From Croceimicrobium sp965656185 (GTDB lineage: Bacteria; Bacteroidota; Bacteroidia; Flavobacteriales; Schleiferiaceae): a DNA stretch of 64,000 nt. Position 1 is the first letter of the stretch. Each line of letters opens with the position of its first letter. Location: positions 1-64,000 of the forward strand of contig CBFHJH010000002.1 in the NCBI GenBank assembly GCA_965656185.1, written 5' to 3'. The notes beneath the pieces were generated by a model. That model saw only the letters and a program-made list of their open reading frames with translations, was not told the DNA's origin and ran no database searches. Below are positions 7,461-15,330 of the stretch, piece by piece. Both the position numbers and the translations under genes were made by a program.

Positions 7461-8078
7461 TTATCGTTTTAGGCAACTAAAAGCAAAAGCTAGTTCGGAA
7501 GCGATCTGTCGGGAGCGCTCTACATATTTTTGTGCTTCTTGCGGGCTATCGTCGAAGGCCTTAGGGTCCTCGTAGAGTAGGGGAATGCGACGCTCTGCTC
7601 CTGCGATGAAGGGGCAATTCTCCTCAGCGTGGGAGCAAGTCATAAGCGCTGCGAAATTAGAGCGGGGGTTTTCTTCCGCATCGTAGAGCTTGGAATAGGC
7701 CTGGAGACTTTCCCCCTCTTGGCCAAACTGGATTTGGTATAAGGGGTTTGTGGTATCCGAAGCTTCTATGGTAAATCCTTGCTCCCGCAAACAGCTTATC
7801 GCTCTAGGGTTAAAGGCAGTTACTTCCACTCCCCCCGAAAAGGCGCGGAGGGGAAGCAGAAAGTAATGGGCCCAGGTTTGGGCCCAGACTTGGGCAAACT
7901 GACTACGCCGTGAGTTATGGGTACAAATAAAATGGAGCTGAATTTCTTCTTGGCGGTCTAACTTGGCTTGCAGGTAGTCTACCAAAGGTTCCAATTGCGC
8001 CTGACGCTCTGGAGCGGGACTTAGCTTTAAAAGCCAATCCATTTCTTGACGGAGCGGAGCTAAAAAATTAACCTTCAT
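7461..8078 (-). CDS. arsC: Arsenate reductase, low-molecular-weight phosphatase type (thioredoxin-coupled)
   Basis: 205 residues. The phosphatase P-loop is 'FICTHNSRRSQ', with C52-X5-R58 as expected. A second and third cysteine stand 7 residues apart (C148 and C155 in 'MTCSHAEENCPF'), the same spacing as the resolving pair of thioredoxin-coupled ArsC enzymes. 'LYEDPKAFDDS' supplies the acid loop. It therefore should reduce arsenate to arsenite using a Cys relay, feeding acr3 downstream. The protein is longer than classical ArsC (about 130) because of an N-terminal extension of about 45 residues, a form common in Bacteroidota. Nine bp separate it from the DUF6428 gene. Confidence 0.9.
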   Translation of the reverse strand: MKVNFLAPLRQEMDWLLKLSPAPERQAQLEPLVDYLQAKLDRQEEIQLHFICTHNSRRSQFAQVWAQTWAHYFLLPLRAFSGGVEVTAFNPRAISCLREQGFTIEASDTTNPLYQIQFGQEGESLQAYSKLYDAEENPRSNFAALMTCSHAEENCPFIAGAERRIPLLYEDPKAFDDSPQEAQKYVERSRQIASELAFAFSCLKR

Positions 8079-8087
8079 AGCGATACA

Positions 8088-8564
8088 TTAACAACAAGCC
8101 GAACCTGGGCTGCAGGCTTTGCTTGTTTCAGGTTTAGTGAGGTCACTCAGCTTTAGACGCGGTTTTTCTTGAGGAATACCGCAACGGTCTGGCGCCAGGC
8201 AATCGGTTTGTAGGGGTTCTAGGTGAAATTGCCCTTCCTTATAGTTCAAGCCATATCGACCGATCGTTTCAGCTTGGTATTCTACTTCAATTTCACGATC
8301 CTGCAGGTCTAGCTTTTCTTCCGATAGCTTGATGATATCGCGGAGCTTTTCTGCTTGTAAGCGATGGTCGATATCTTCGGCGGTCCACAACTGAAAATTG
8401 ATCTTGTGCTCCTTTCTGATCGTGCCGCCGCAGTCGATAAAGTGCTTGCTGATAGCGCCAATTTCGGTCACGTGGAAATGGCTGGGGACCTTTTCTCCAT
8501 TAGGGAGTACAAAGTTTAGTTCCTCTAGATCGTGCAGATGTTCCTTGAGTCGGGAAAGTTTCAT
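8088..8564 (-). CDS. DUF6428 family protein of the ars operon, cysteine-rich tail
   Basis: 158 residues matching the small protein family (DUF6428, from memory) found in Bacteroidota arsenic operons between arsR and arsC. Conserved words include 'LPNGEKVPSHFHVTEIG' and 'NFQLWTAEDIDHRL'. Six cysteines are visible: 'FIDCGGT', 'TDCLAPDRCG' and the extreme C-terminus 'KACSPGSACC' (C151, C157, C158). The histidines of 'SHFHV' plus the Cys tail suggest metalloid binding, perhaps handing arsenite to Acr3 or buffering it; this is inference. A probable ArsR operator sits 3 bp upstream of its start, so it can be transcribed apart from arsR. Confidence 0.8.
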   Translation of the reverse strand: MKLSRLKEHLHDLEELNFVLPNGEKVPSHFHVTEIGAISKHFIDCGGTIRKEHKINFQLWTAEDIDHRLQAEKLRDIIKLSEEKLDLQDREIEVEYQAETIGRYGLNYKEGQFHLEPLQTDCLAPDRCGIPQEKPRLKLSDLTKPETSKACSPGSACC

Positions 8565-8566
8565 TG

Positions 8567-8582
8567 ATTGTAATATTACGAT
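8567..8582. promoter_or_regulatory. Candidate ArsR operator, internal copy
   Basis: ATTGTAATATTACGAT is one mismatch from the perfect palindrome ATCGTAATATTACGAT. The same 16-mer with one further change recurs at 8951-8966 in front of arsR. It lies between arsR and the DUF6428 gene. Confidence 0.6.
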
Positions 8583-8600
8583 GATTGTTTTTAAATTTTT

Positions 8601-8936
8601 TTAGCAGCAATTAGCGTCCGATGGAGGCGGAAAGGCTTGAAACAATTGGTTAAAGCGATCTTGGATCTCCCTCCAGCGTGCGCCATTTATACAGTAGTTC
8701 ACTCGGGTACCTTCGATATTACCTTGAATAATCCCTACAGCTTTTAGCTCACGTAAATGTTGGCTGATGGTGGCTTGGGCCAGTCCTAACTCTTCAACTA
8801 AGTCGCCATTAATGCAAGCTTCGGCTTTAAGGAGATGCTGAATAATTGCAATTCGAGCTGGGTGAGCCAGGGCTTTGGCATAAGTGGAAATCTCGTTCTG
8901 CTCAGGTTTAAAAAGTTCGCTACGTGTTAATCCCAT
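8601..8936 (-). CDS. arsR: ArsR/SmtB family transcriptional repressor
   Basis: 111-residue winged-helix repressor. The DNA-binding core is 'AHPARIAIIQHLL' followed by the recognition region 'LGLAQATISQHLRELKAVGII'. Cysteines at C41 (in 'AEACINGDL'), C82 ('YCINGARW') and the terminal C110-C111 ('DANCC') are candidate As(III)/Sb(III) ligands. The classical CxCxxC motif is absent, so sensing geometry may differ. First gene of the arsenic operon; a near-palindromic operator lies 14 bp upstream and a second one before the next gene, consistent with autoregulation plus operon control. Confidence 0.92.
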   Translation of the reverse strand: MGLTRSELFKPEQNEISTYAKALAHPARIAIIQHLLKAEACINGDLVEELGLAQATISQHLRELKAVGIIQGNIEGTRVNYCINGARWREIQDRFNQLFQAFPPPSDANCC

Positions 8937-8950
8937 TACTTTATAAGATC

Positions 8951-8966
8951 ATTGCAATATTACGAT
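8951..8966. promoter_or_regulatory. Candidate ArsR operator upstream of arsR
   Basis: ATTGCAATATTACGAT, two mismatches from the palindrome ATCGTAATATTACGAT and one base different from the copy at 8567-8582. On the minus strand it includes TAATATTG, close to a -7 box, so a bound repressor would block the promoter. Confidence 0.6.
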
Positions 8967-9136
8967 AATATACTTTTTAGAGAGGAAAGGAACTGGTGTT
9001 TTTTCTTTGGCGCTTGAGGCTATGGGCTGTCCTAAATGAAAATTCGTTCAATAGTCCACTTTGCTCGAATAATAAACTAGCTATCAATGGTTAGGAGAAA
9101 AAATCTACTTTGAATGAGAATTAATACCCTAAAACC

Positions 9137-10528
9137 ATGAAGTACCTATATGCTATTCTGCTTTCCTGCTCGTTTTTCTTCAGTGACGCCACCCATTTAA
9201 TGGGGGGTGAGATCACCGTGGCTGAATTACCGAACGGTCAACACCTAGTAAACCTTATTGTGTACCGCGATACGATTGGAATCCCCATGCAAAATTTGGC
9301 TACTTTCGATTTTCAAGGACCCAACGGATGGTCTATGTCGCGCACCGTTCCTTATGATTCAGTGATTTCTGGAAACCTCTTACCGATGTATCCCTATGGA
9401 GTGGAGGTATATTGGTTTTCGGATACGGTAACTTTTCCGGCGGCAGGCCAATGGCATATTTCATGGTCTAACTGCTGCCGCAATGATGCCATCCAGAACT
9501 TGAGTAATCCTACTAGTGAAAATATGTACCTCAGCACCAATGTGATGGTCGATTCCCTGGCGCCTAACTCTACCGCATTTTTCTTGGTACCGGCCGCGAT
9601 CTATTTACCGCTAAATACCACTTGGCAGTACAATCCTTTACCCTTCGATCCCGACGGTGACTCATTAGCTTGGAGCTTGGATGCGCCATTGAATGCCATG
9701 GGAAGTTATTGCGCTGGATATACTACACCACCATCAGCTGCCACTGGCCCCTTAACTTTAGATTCAATAACCGGCACCATTTCTTGGACCGCCAATACCA
9801 TCGGTAATTTTGTACTATCCATCTTGGTGGATCAATATCGAAATGGGGTTTGGATCGGAGAAATTCGCCGTGACATGCAATTGATCGTGGTGCCGGCGGG
9901 AAGCGGTTATCCTTATTGGTCCTTGATGAATGGACAGGCCCCGCGCGATACCCTTAATATGAGCGTGCCGGCCAATAGTCCGCTTAATTTTGAGATCGTG
10001 GCCAGTCATTTAGACACCAATAAGAGCTTATATATGGAGGCCTTTAGTCCGCTTTTTCAGGACGCCAACGCCAATATCAGTTTTAGCACCGCACCTACCG
10101 GTAATCAAAACGATCTTAAGGGTACCTTCAATTTCACCCCCGAAGCGCGTCACGCTCAGCAAAGCCATTTGGTAGTTTTCCGCTGTAGCGACAATTACTT
10201 TACCACCGATCAAACTATGACCATTGAGGTAACAGCCGGGGTAGGTTTAGAGGAACAATTGGCTGGAGCCGATTTTGCTAATTGGTCACTTTATCCCAAT
10301 CCAGCCGGGAATCACTTTAATATCACTTTTCAGGCCCGTGCGGCCGAGACCATGAGTCTTGAGATCCGTGATCTAGAAGGTAGACTATTACAGTACAGCG
10401 AGCTTAAGGCCGAAATGGGTACCAATATCTTTTCGGTAGAGAGTCAAGCTTTAAAGGCCGGTATTTATCTAGTACAGCTAAAAGCGGAAGACCAGAACTT
10501 ATGGTCCTCTAAAATGATAAAGCACTAA
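9137..10528 (+). CDS. Secreted surface protein with T9SS type A sorting domain
   Basis: 463 residues with a signal peptide (about 1-18) followed at once by 'THLMGGEITV' (19-28) and the paired-cysteine motif 'SNCCRND' (111-117). These mark a large family of Bacteroidota surface proteins often found with gliding or adhesion genes. A cadherin/Ig-like middle region ('PFDPDGDSLAWSLDAP', 'FNFTPEARHAQQSHLVVFRC') suggests carbohydrate or cell-surface contact. The last 79 residues, from 'LYPNPAGNHFNI' (385) to 'KMIKH', are a T9SS sorting domain, so the protein crosses the outer membrane and is cleaved or anchored outside. It stands alone and is followed by a strong terminator. Specific ligand unknown. 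Confidence 0.85.
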   Translation: MKYLYAILLSCSFFFSDATHLMGGEITVAELPNGQHLVNLIVYRDTIGIPMQNLATFDFQGPNGWSMSRTVPYDSVISGNLLPMYPYGVEVYWFSDTVTFPAAGQWHISWSNCCRNDAIQNLSNPTSENMYLSTNVMVDSLAPNSTAFFLVPAAIYLPLNTTWQYNPLPFDPDGDSLAWSLDAPLNAMGSYCAGYTTPPSAATGPLTLDSITGTISWTANTIGNFVLSILVDQYRNGVWIGEIRRDMQLIVVPAGSGYPYWSLMNGQAPRDTLNMSVPANSPLNFEIVASHLDTNKSLYMEAFSPLFQDANANISFSTAPTGNQNDLKGTFNFTPEARHAQQSHLVVFRCSDNYFTTDQTMTIEVTAGVGLEEQLAGADFANWSLYPNPAGNHFNITFQARAAETMSLEIRDLEGRLLQYSELKAEMGTNIFSVESQALKAGIYLVQLKAEDQNLWSSKMIKH

Positions 10529-10547
10529 TTTTTAGTATTAGTAAACG

Positions 10548-10575
10548 AAAGCCTTCCGATTTGGAAGGCTTTTTT
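10548..10575 (+). terminator. Rho-independent terminator
   Basis: Perfect 10-bp stem AAAGCCTTCC (10548-10557) / GGAAGGCTTT (10563-10572), 5-base loop, then a T-run. It ends the T9SS surface-protein gene. Confidence 0.9.
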
Positions 10576-10607
10576 TGCTTTCTTAAATTTACCTCAGTTT
10601 CTGAGGT

Positions 10608-10946
10608 ATGAAGAAATCTTACATCAAAGGATTTTTAGAAGACATCCTTCTGCACTTGATCGCTGAAGAAGGCGAGTCCTACGGTTATGCGCTTACCCGG
10701 AAGGTGGAAGAACGCACTGCGGGGGTGATCAAGCTCAATGAAGGGGCATTATATCCCGTTTTACACAAATTGGAAGAACAGGGATTGCTCTGCTCTGAAT
10801 TTAAAGCGGAAGGGGGGCGGCCCCGTAAATACTACCGCTTGGCTCCAGGTAAAGAAGCTGAAGATCATCTTTCTGAAATGCAGAATTCAATCGATGATTA
10901 CCTCAAAGCATTACAAGCAATTTTCAAAAAACCCAGCTATGGATAA
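10608..10946 (+). CDS. PadR family transcriptional regulator
   Basis: 112 residues with the PadR winged helix: 'YGYALTRKVEE', 'LNEGALYPVLHKLEEQGLL' (the classic 'G.LYP.L..LE..GL' signature) and 'GRPRKYYRLAPGKEA'. PadR proteins repress nearby genes, usually membrane or efflux functions. It overlaps the start of the downstream membrane-protein gene by 8 bp, so the two are translationally coupled and the partner is the probable target or co-effector. Confidence 0.92.
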   Translation: MKKSYIKGFLEDILLHLIAEEGESYGYALTRKVEERTAGVIKLNEGALYPVLHKLEEQGLLCSEFKAEGGRPRKYYRLAPGKEAEDHLSEMQNSIDDYLKALQAIFKKPSYG

Positions 10947-11658
10947 GCGAGAATTGAGTCAAGAGAATTTACAAGAGATCTACTCATTTTGTAAGCGGAA
11001 AGACATCAGGTATTTAGATCTCCGTTTGGAGTTGGTGGATCATATTGCAAGTAGGATCGAGGCACTTTGGGAGAAAAATCCTCAGCTCAGTTTCAAAGAT
11101 GCCTTTCATAAGGTATACAAGTCCTTTGGGGTCTTCGGTCTCAGTGAGATAGCGGAAGAGCATCAGAAGGTGGTGAGCAAGCGTTTTTACCAGGGCTTTT
11201 GGTCTGAGTGCAAAACTTGGTTTAAACCACCGCGTGTTTTTGTCACCTTAGGCAGTATAGGAGCTCTGTACGTATTGCAGGAAACCTTTCCCTTAACTAC
11301 CCTAGTGCTTTGGTATCTAATTGTAGTCGCCGTATTGGGCACGGTAATTTATGTTTTTGCCGAACGCCGAAAAATGCGCAGGACCTTAAATGGAGACCTT
11401 AGTTTAACCATGGGTGCCCTATATCAGTGGGCTTGGGTTATATACTTAGCTTATTTTATTCCCTTGCAGAACACCGTGGTATTAAGTCCGCGCGGATTAT
11501 CGGAATTGATGCAAAGCAGTAAATCTTACAGTATGGTTGCATTGGTATATGCCCTACTTAGCTTTCTACTCTGCTTAAGTAGTCTTAAACTCCTAAGATA
11601 TAGCAAAGACCAGCTCGCCAGCTTAAAGCAAAAGCAAGCCTTTTACCAAAGTGCTTAA
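10939..11658 (+). CDS. Membrane protein coupled to PadR regulator
   Basis: 239 residues from the ATG at 10939. The open frame extends further upstream inside padR, but that part is an out-of-frame copy of the regulator and not credible. The N-terminal 90 residues are soluble and helical ('DIRYLDLRLELVDHIASRIEALW' contains the hallmark 'RLELVDHIASRIE', then 'SFKDAFHKVYKSFG'), resembling the DUF1700/permease-prefix type domain. Then come about four membrane segments. PadR plus such a membrane protein is a recurring Bacteroidota pair; function unknown, possibly envelope-stress related (inference). Confidence 0.75.
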   Translation: MDKRELSQENLQEIYSFCKRKDIRYLDLRLELVDHIASRIEALWEKNPQLSFKDAFHKVYKSFGVFGLSEIAEEHQKVVSKRFYQGFWSECKTWFKPPRVFVTLGSIGALYVLQETFPLTTLVLWYLIVVAVLGTVIYVFAERRKMRRTLNGDLSLTMGALYQWAWVIYLAYFIPLQNTVVLSPRGLSELMQSSKSYSMVALVYALLSFLLCLSSLKLLRYSKDQLASLKQKQAFYQSA

Positions 11659-11724
11659 AGGAAATTGACCAATTTGGAGAGATTCTTGTTGTTTTAGTCT
11701 TATTAATCTATTAAATCGCTGATT

Positions 11725-12171
11725 ATGAAACTGCTTTATTTAAAACCAGTCTTTCGTTTTACCACCATCCTGGTTATGGCAATCGCATTCGGCGCTTGTG
11801 AAAAGATAGAATCGGGTACCAGTATGCGCTATTGGTATCGGATCGAATCGGATGTGGATTATACCCAAATCGACTCCGTGCAGTACCTCAATGATCAAGG
11901 TGTCCTGGTGACTGAGTACGACCTTCAATTACCTTGGGTCAAAGAATTTGAAATTGAAGGAGAAGCTTTGGTGGGAATGCACGTTTACGGTGAATTGCTC
12001 AACAGTCCGGATGAAATCCTAAATGCGGCCTCGCTTGAAGTGCAAGTGGATATCACCAACCGAGATGGTGAGGGTCGGATCAATATGACCGGCGATGTGG
12101 AGCGCCAAAGCCTGGAGCCCCTGAGCGATACTCTGATGATCCGGCACTCGGTGCTTTATGATCCTAGGTAG
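11725..12171 (+). CDS. Hypothetical lipoprotein
   Basis: 148 residues with a signal peptide ending in a lipobox (AFGAC, Cys25). The mature part is acidic and beta-rich ('MRYWYRIESDVDYTQIDSVQYL', here abbreviated by 'YRIESDVDYTQIDSV', and later 'ASLEVQVDITNRDGEGRINM'). I do not recognise the family. It follows the PadR pair in the same direction after 66 bp and could be co-transcribed. Real-gene evidence is the lipobox and the clean length; function cannot be given. Confidence 0.7.
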   Translation: MKLLYLKPVFRFTTILVMAIAFGACEKIESGTSMRYWYRIESDVDYTQIDSVQYLNDQGVLVTEYDLQLPWVKEFEIEGEALVGMHVYGELLNSPDEILNAASLEVQVDITNRDGEGRINMTGDVERQSLEPLSDTLMIRHSVLYDPR

Positions 12172-12353
12172 GATTGGAAGCTGGGAAAGCTGGGAAGTAT
12201 GGTGCATAGGGCTTATAGCTAAGAGCGTAGGGCCCTAGGCAAATATCTACATTCTATGATCTAGATTCTAGACTCTAGACTCCCACATCCCACATCCCAC
12301 ATCCCACATCTCTCGTCTCAAGTCTCGCGTCCATTATCTCCAAGCATATTTCC
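12172..12353. repeat. Intergenic low-complexity block: CTAGA words and CCCACAT repeats
   Basis: After the lipoprotein gene come CTAGA-rich text (12258-12281, GATCTAGATTCTAGACTCTA...) and then four perfect tandem copies of CCCACAT (12282-12309), followed by CTCGTCTCAAGTCTCGCGTC. No gene is apparent. The CTAGA words recur in other intergenic spots of this window (15262, 15690, 28991). Confidence 0.75.
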
Positions 12354-12365
12354 TATGCATGCATA
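12354..12365. promoter_or_regulatory. Perfect palindrome TATGCATGCATA, candidate MarR operator
   Basis: 12-bp perfect palindrome, 36 bp before the marR start. A near -7 box TATCTTAG follows at 12373-12380, so the palindrome would sit between the -33 and -7 elements. The identical 12-mer occurs before the acyl-CoA dehydrogenase gene at 23430-23441. Confidence 0.65.
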
Positions 12366-12401
12366 ATTTTTATATCTTAGCCCTGCTTCAAAATTTTAGC
12401 A

Positions 12402-12854
12402 TTGAAACAGGAAGAAACGGTCGATTTTCACATCAAACGTACTTGGCAAAGTATTGCCAAGATGTACAATGAGGTAGCGGCGGGTTACGGTGCTTCTATG
12501 GCTACCGGTTACGTTTTGCTCAACATAGATAAAGAAAAGGGCACTCCGAGCACGGCCCTCGGTCCGCGGATGGGGATGGAGGCCACCAGTTTATCCCGCA
12601 CTTTGAAAGGAATGGAAGAAAAGGGCTTGATCGAAAGAAGGCCGAATCCAGCGGATGGCCGTTCCGTTTTGGTTTTTCTTACTCCTTTCGGCATCGAAAA
12701 AAGGGCTGACGCTAAAGCAGCCGTAATTAATTTTAATACGCAGGTGCAAGACCGTTTCTCTGGTGAGGAACTGAGCAACTTTTTTAATGTGATCGATGGT
12801 ATAAATACCATGATCCTCGAAAATAAATTGGCAACTCAAGAAATTAAGGACTAA
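12402..12854 (+). CDS. MarR family transcriptional regulator of the beta-oxidation operon
   Basis: 150 residues with a TTG start at 12402. The first words (MKQEETVDFHIKRTW) match related regulators, and the next Met would cut into the conserved N-terminus. The winged helix is 'MGMEATSLSRTLKGMEEKGL' with the wing 'ERRPNPADGRSVLVFLTPFG', a clear MarR pattern. It ends 1 bp before the fused beta-oxidation enzyme, so it is the first gene of that operon and probably its repressor, with an acyl-CoA or fatty acid as the likely effector (inference from context). A palindrome upstream, shared with the acyl-CoA dehydrogenase promoter, is the likely operator. Confidence 0.9.
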   Translation: MKQEETVDFHIKRTWQSIAKMYNEVAAGYGASMATGYVLLNIDKEKGTPSTALGPRMGMEATSLSRTLKGMEEKGLIERRPNPADGRSVLVFLTPFGIEKRADAKAAVINFNTQVQDRFSGEELSNFFNVIDGINTMILENKLATQEIKD

Positions 12855-12855
12855 G

Positions 12856-15261
12856 ATGAAAAAGACTATTAAACACGCAACGGTTATTGGCTCTGGTATC
12901 ATGGGGAGCCAAATTGCTTGTCACCTCGCCAATATTGGGGTACGCGTTTTATTATTAGACATCGTGCCAAGAGAGCTGAACGAAAAGGAGCAAAAAGCGG
13001 GTCTCAGCTTAGAAGATACTCAAGTGCGCAATCGCATCGTAAATGAGAGTTTGGCGAAAGCGGTAAAAATGAATCCGGCCCCTTTATTCGATAAGAAATA
13101 CGCTTCTCGTATTAGCACCGGTAATTTGGAAGATGATCTAGCTAAGATCGCCGATACCGACTGGATCATTGAGGTGGTGGTAGAACGCTTGGACATCAAG
13201 CAAAGTCTTTTTGAAAAGGTAGAGCAATTCCGTAAGGAAGGGACCTTTATTTCTTCTAATACTTCCGGCATACCGATTCATTTGATGTTAGAAGGTCGCA
13301 GCGAAGATTTTCAAAAACACTTCCTTGGGACGCACTTCTTTAATCCGCCTCGCTACTTAGAATTGCTGGAAATTATTCCTACCCCCAAGACCGATCCGGC
13401 GGTAGTCGATTTCTTTATGCATTATGGAGATCGTTATTTGGGCAAGACCACGGTCCTCTGTAAGGATACGCCGGCCTTTATCGCCAACCGAGTGGGGGTC
13501 TTTGGTATCATGGACCTGTTTCACAAGGTGTCGGAAATGGGCTTGTCGGTAGAGGATATCGATAAGCTTACCGGACCTTTGATCGGTCGTCCAAAATCGG
13601 CCACCTTCCGCACGGCCGACGTAGTAGGACTCGATACCTTGATCCACGTGGCTAATGGCTTAGCGCAAGCAGCTCCCCACGATGAGCAGAAAGAAAAGTT
13701 CGTCTTACCCGAATTCTTGCAAAAAATGCAAGAGAATAATTGGTTGGGTTCTAAGAGTGGACAAGGTTTTTACAAAAAGGTAAAAGGAGAAAATGGTAAG
13801 TCGGAGATCTTGTCATTAGATCTAGATACTTTAGAATATACCCCTCAGAAGAAATCGAAGTTTCCTACCCTGGAGCTTACCAAGAACGTAGACGACGTAA
13901 AAGAACGTTGGCCTATTTTGATCGGGGGAAAAGACAAAGCCGGAGAATTTTACCGTCGTTCGGTGGCCGGAATCTTGGCCTATGCTGCCAATCGAATTCC
14001 CGAGATCGCCGACGATCTATTCCGCATCGATCAAGGTATGCGCGCTGGTTTCGGCTGGAAACATGGACCATTTGAAATTTGGGATTCGATCGGCTTGGAT
14101 AAAGGTATTCAGCTCATTGAGGCCGAAGGATTGGACTTAGCCGATTGGGTGAAGCACATGAAGGCCGCCGGGGTCCGTTCTTTCTACAATGTGGAACAAG
14201 GCAAAGGCCAGTTTTATCATATCGCCGACAAAGCCTATCGTGACCTTCCCGGCGGAGATAGCTTCATTAACTTAGAATATATACGTCCTACTCAAACCAT
14301 TTGGGAGAATAAAGAATGTGCGGTCCAGGACTTAGGTGATGGTATCCTAAACATCGAGTTCCGCTCTAAGATGAACTCCCTTGGGGGCGGCGTATTGGCC
14401 GGTATCAATAAAGGGATTGAGATTGCAGAGAAGGATTATCGGGGCGTGGTGATATCCAACCACGGCGATAACTTCTCGGTGGGTGCCAACCTCGCCATGA
14501 TCTTTATGATGGCGGTAGAGCAAGAATACGATGAGCTCAACTTTGCTATTAAATACTTCCAAGACACCATGATGCGCGTGCGCTATTCTTCGGTACCAGT
14601 AGTAGTAGCACCCCATCAAATGGCGCTAGGCGGCGGTTGTGAAATGTCGCTCCACGCCGATGCGGTGCAAGCAGCGGCCGAAACTTATATTGGTTTGGTG
14701 GAATTCGGAGTAGGTGTAATTCCCGGCGGTGGTGGCACCAAGGAATTGACTCGTCGTGCCGCTCAGCGTTACATGAAAGACGACATTGAAACCAATGCCT
14801 ACCGTGAAAACCTCTTTATGATCGGTCAGGCTCAAGTAGCCAAATCGGCCAAAGAAGCCTTTAATATGGGAATTTTCGTTGAAGGTCGTGATGGTATCTC
14901 GATGAATCGACACCGCCTAATTGCTGATGCCAAAGCCAAAGCGATCGCCTTGGCCGATGCCGGTTACATTATGCCGGTGAAGGAACGCGATATCAAAGTA
15001 TTAGGTCGTCAAGCACTGGGGATGTTTACGGTAGGAGCCCACACCATGTTAGAGGGCGGTTACATTACCGAGCATGAAAAGAAAATGGTAGAAAAACTGG
15101 CCTATGTTATGAGCGGTGGTGATCTGTCTGAGCCAACCATGGTTTCGGAGCAATACCTGCTCGACTTAGAACGCGAAGCTTTCTTAAGCCTTTGTACCGA
15201 GAAGAAAACCTTGGAACGCATACAGCATATGTTGAAGACCGGGAAGCCGTTGAGGAATTAA
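12856..15261 (+). CDS. 3-hydroxyacyl-CoA dehydrogenase / enoyl-CoA hydratase fusion (FadN/FadB-like)
   Basis: 801-residue bifunctional beta-oxidation enzyme. The NAD-binding domain comes first: 'VIGSGIMGSQIACHLANIG' near the N-terminus, 'SSNTSGIPIHLM' and 'GTHFFNPPRYLELLEIIP', the substrate/catalytic region of hydroxyacyl-CoA dehydrogenases. The crotonase domain is C-terminal, with 'GDNFSVGANLAMIF' and the oxyanion-hole stretch 'LGGGCEMSLHADAVQAA'. This order (dehydrogenase then hydratase) is the FadN type, opposite to Escherichia coli FadB. It hydrates enoyl-CoA and oxidises the product to 3-ketoacyl-CoA, which the thiolase downstream cleaves. Second gene of the MarR-headed operon. Confidence 0.95.
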   Translation: MKKTIKHATVIGSGIMGSQIACHLANIGVRVLLLDIVPRELNEKEQKAGLSLEDTQVRNRIVNESLAKAVKMNPAPLFDKKYASRISTGNLEDDLAKIADTDWIIEVVVERLDIKQSLFEKVEQFRKEGTFISSNTSGIPIHLMLEGRSEDFQKHFLGTHFFNPPRYLELLEIIPTPKTDPAVVDFFMHYGDRYLGKTTVLCKDTPAFIANRVGVFGIMDLFHKVSEMGLSVEDIDKLTGPLIGRPKSATFRTADVVGLDTLIHVANGLAQAAPHDEQKEKFVLPEFLQKMQENNWLGSKSGQGFYKKVKGENGKSEILSLDLDTLEYTPQKKSKFPTLELTKNVDDVKERWPILIGGKDKAGEFYRRSVAGILAYAANRIPEIADDLFRIDQGMRAGFGWKHGPFEIWDSIGLDKGIQLIEAEGLDLADWVKHMKAAGVRSFYNVEQGKGQFYHIADKAYRDLPGGDSFINLEYIRPTQTIWENKECAVQDLGDGILNIEFRSKMNSLGGGVLAGINKGIEIAEKDYRGVVISNHGDNFSVGANLAMIFMMAVEQEYDELNFAIKYFQDTMMRVRYSSVPVVVAPHQMALGGGCEMSLHADAVQAAAETYIGLVEFGVGVIPGGGGTKELTRRAAQRYMKDDIETNAYRENLFMIGQAQVAKSAKEAFNMGIFVEGRDGISMNRHRLIADAKAKAIALADAGYIMPVKERDIKVLGRQALGMFTVGAHTMLEGGYITEHEKKMVEKLAYVMSGGDLSEPTMVSEQYLLDLEREAFLSLCTEKKTLERIQHMLKTGKPLRN

Positions 15262-15298
15262 AGTCTAGAGCCTAGAATCTAGAATTTAGAATCTAGAC
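15262..15298. repeat. CTAGA-rich repeat upstream of the four-helix-bundle gene
   Basis: Directly after the fused enzyme's stop, TCTAGA/CTAGAAT words recur four times within 37 bases, mixing palindromic TCTAGA and inverted ATTCTAGA-like halves. CTAG is normally scarce in bacterial DNA, so the density is notable. A partner block follows the gene at 15690. Confidence 0.7.
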
Positions 15299-15330
15299 GG
15301 ATCAAGTTAAAACCAAAACCATGATTATAG

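Noticed and set aside
10738..10938. Upstream extension of the PadR-linked membrane protein
   Set aside because: It is the +1 frame of padR; the ATG at 10939 with an 8-bp overlap gives a normal protein.
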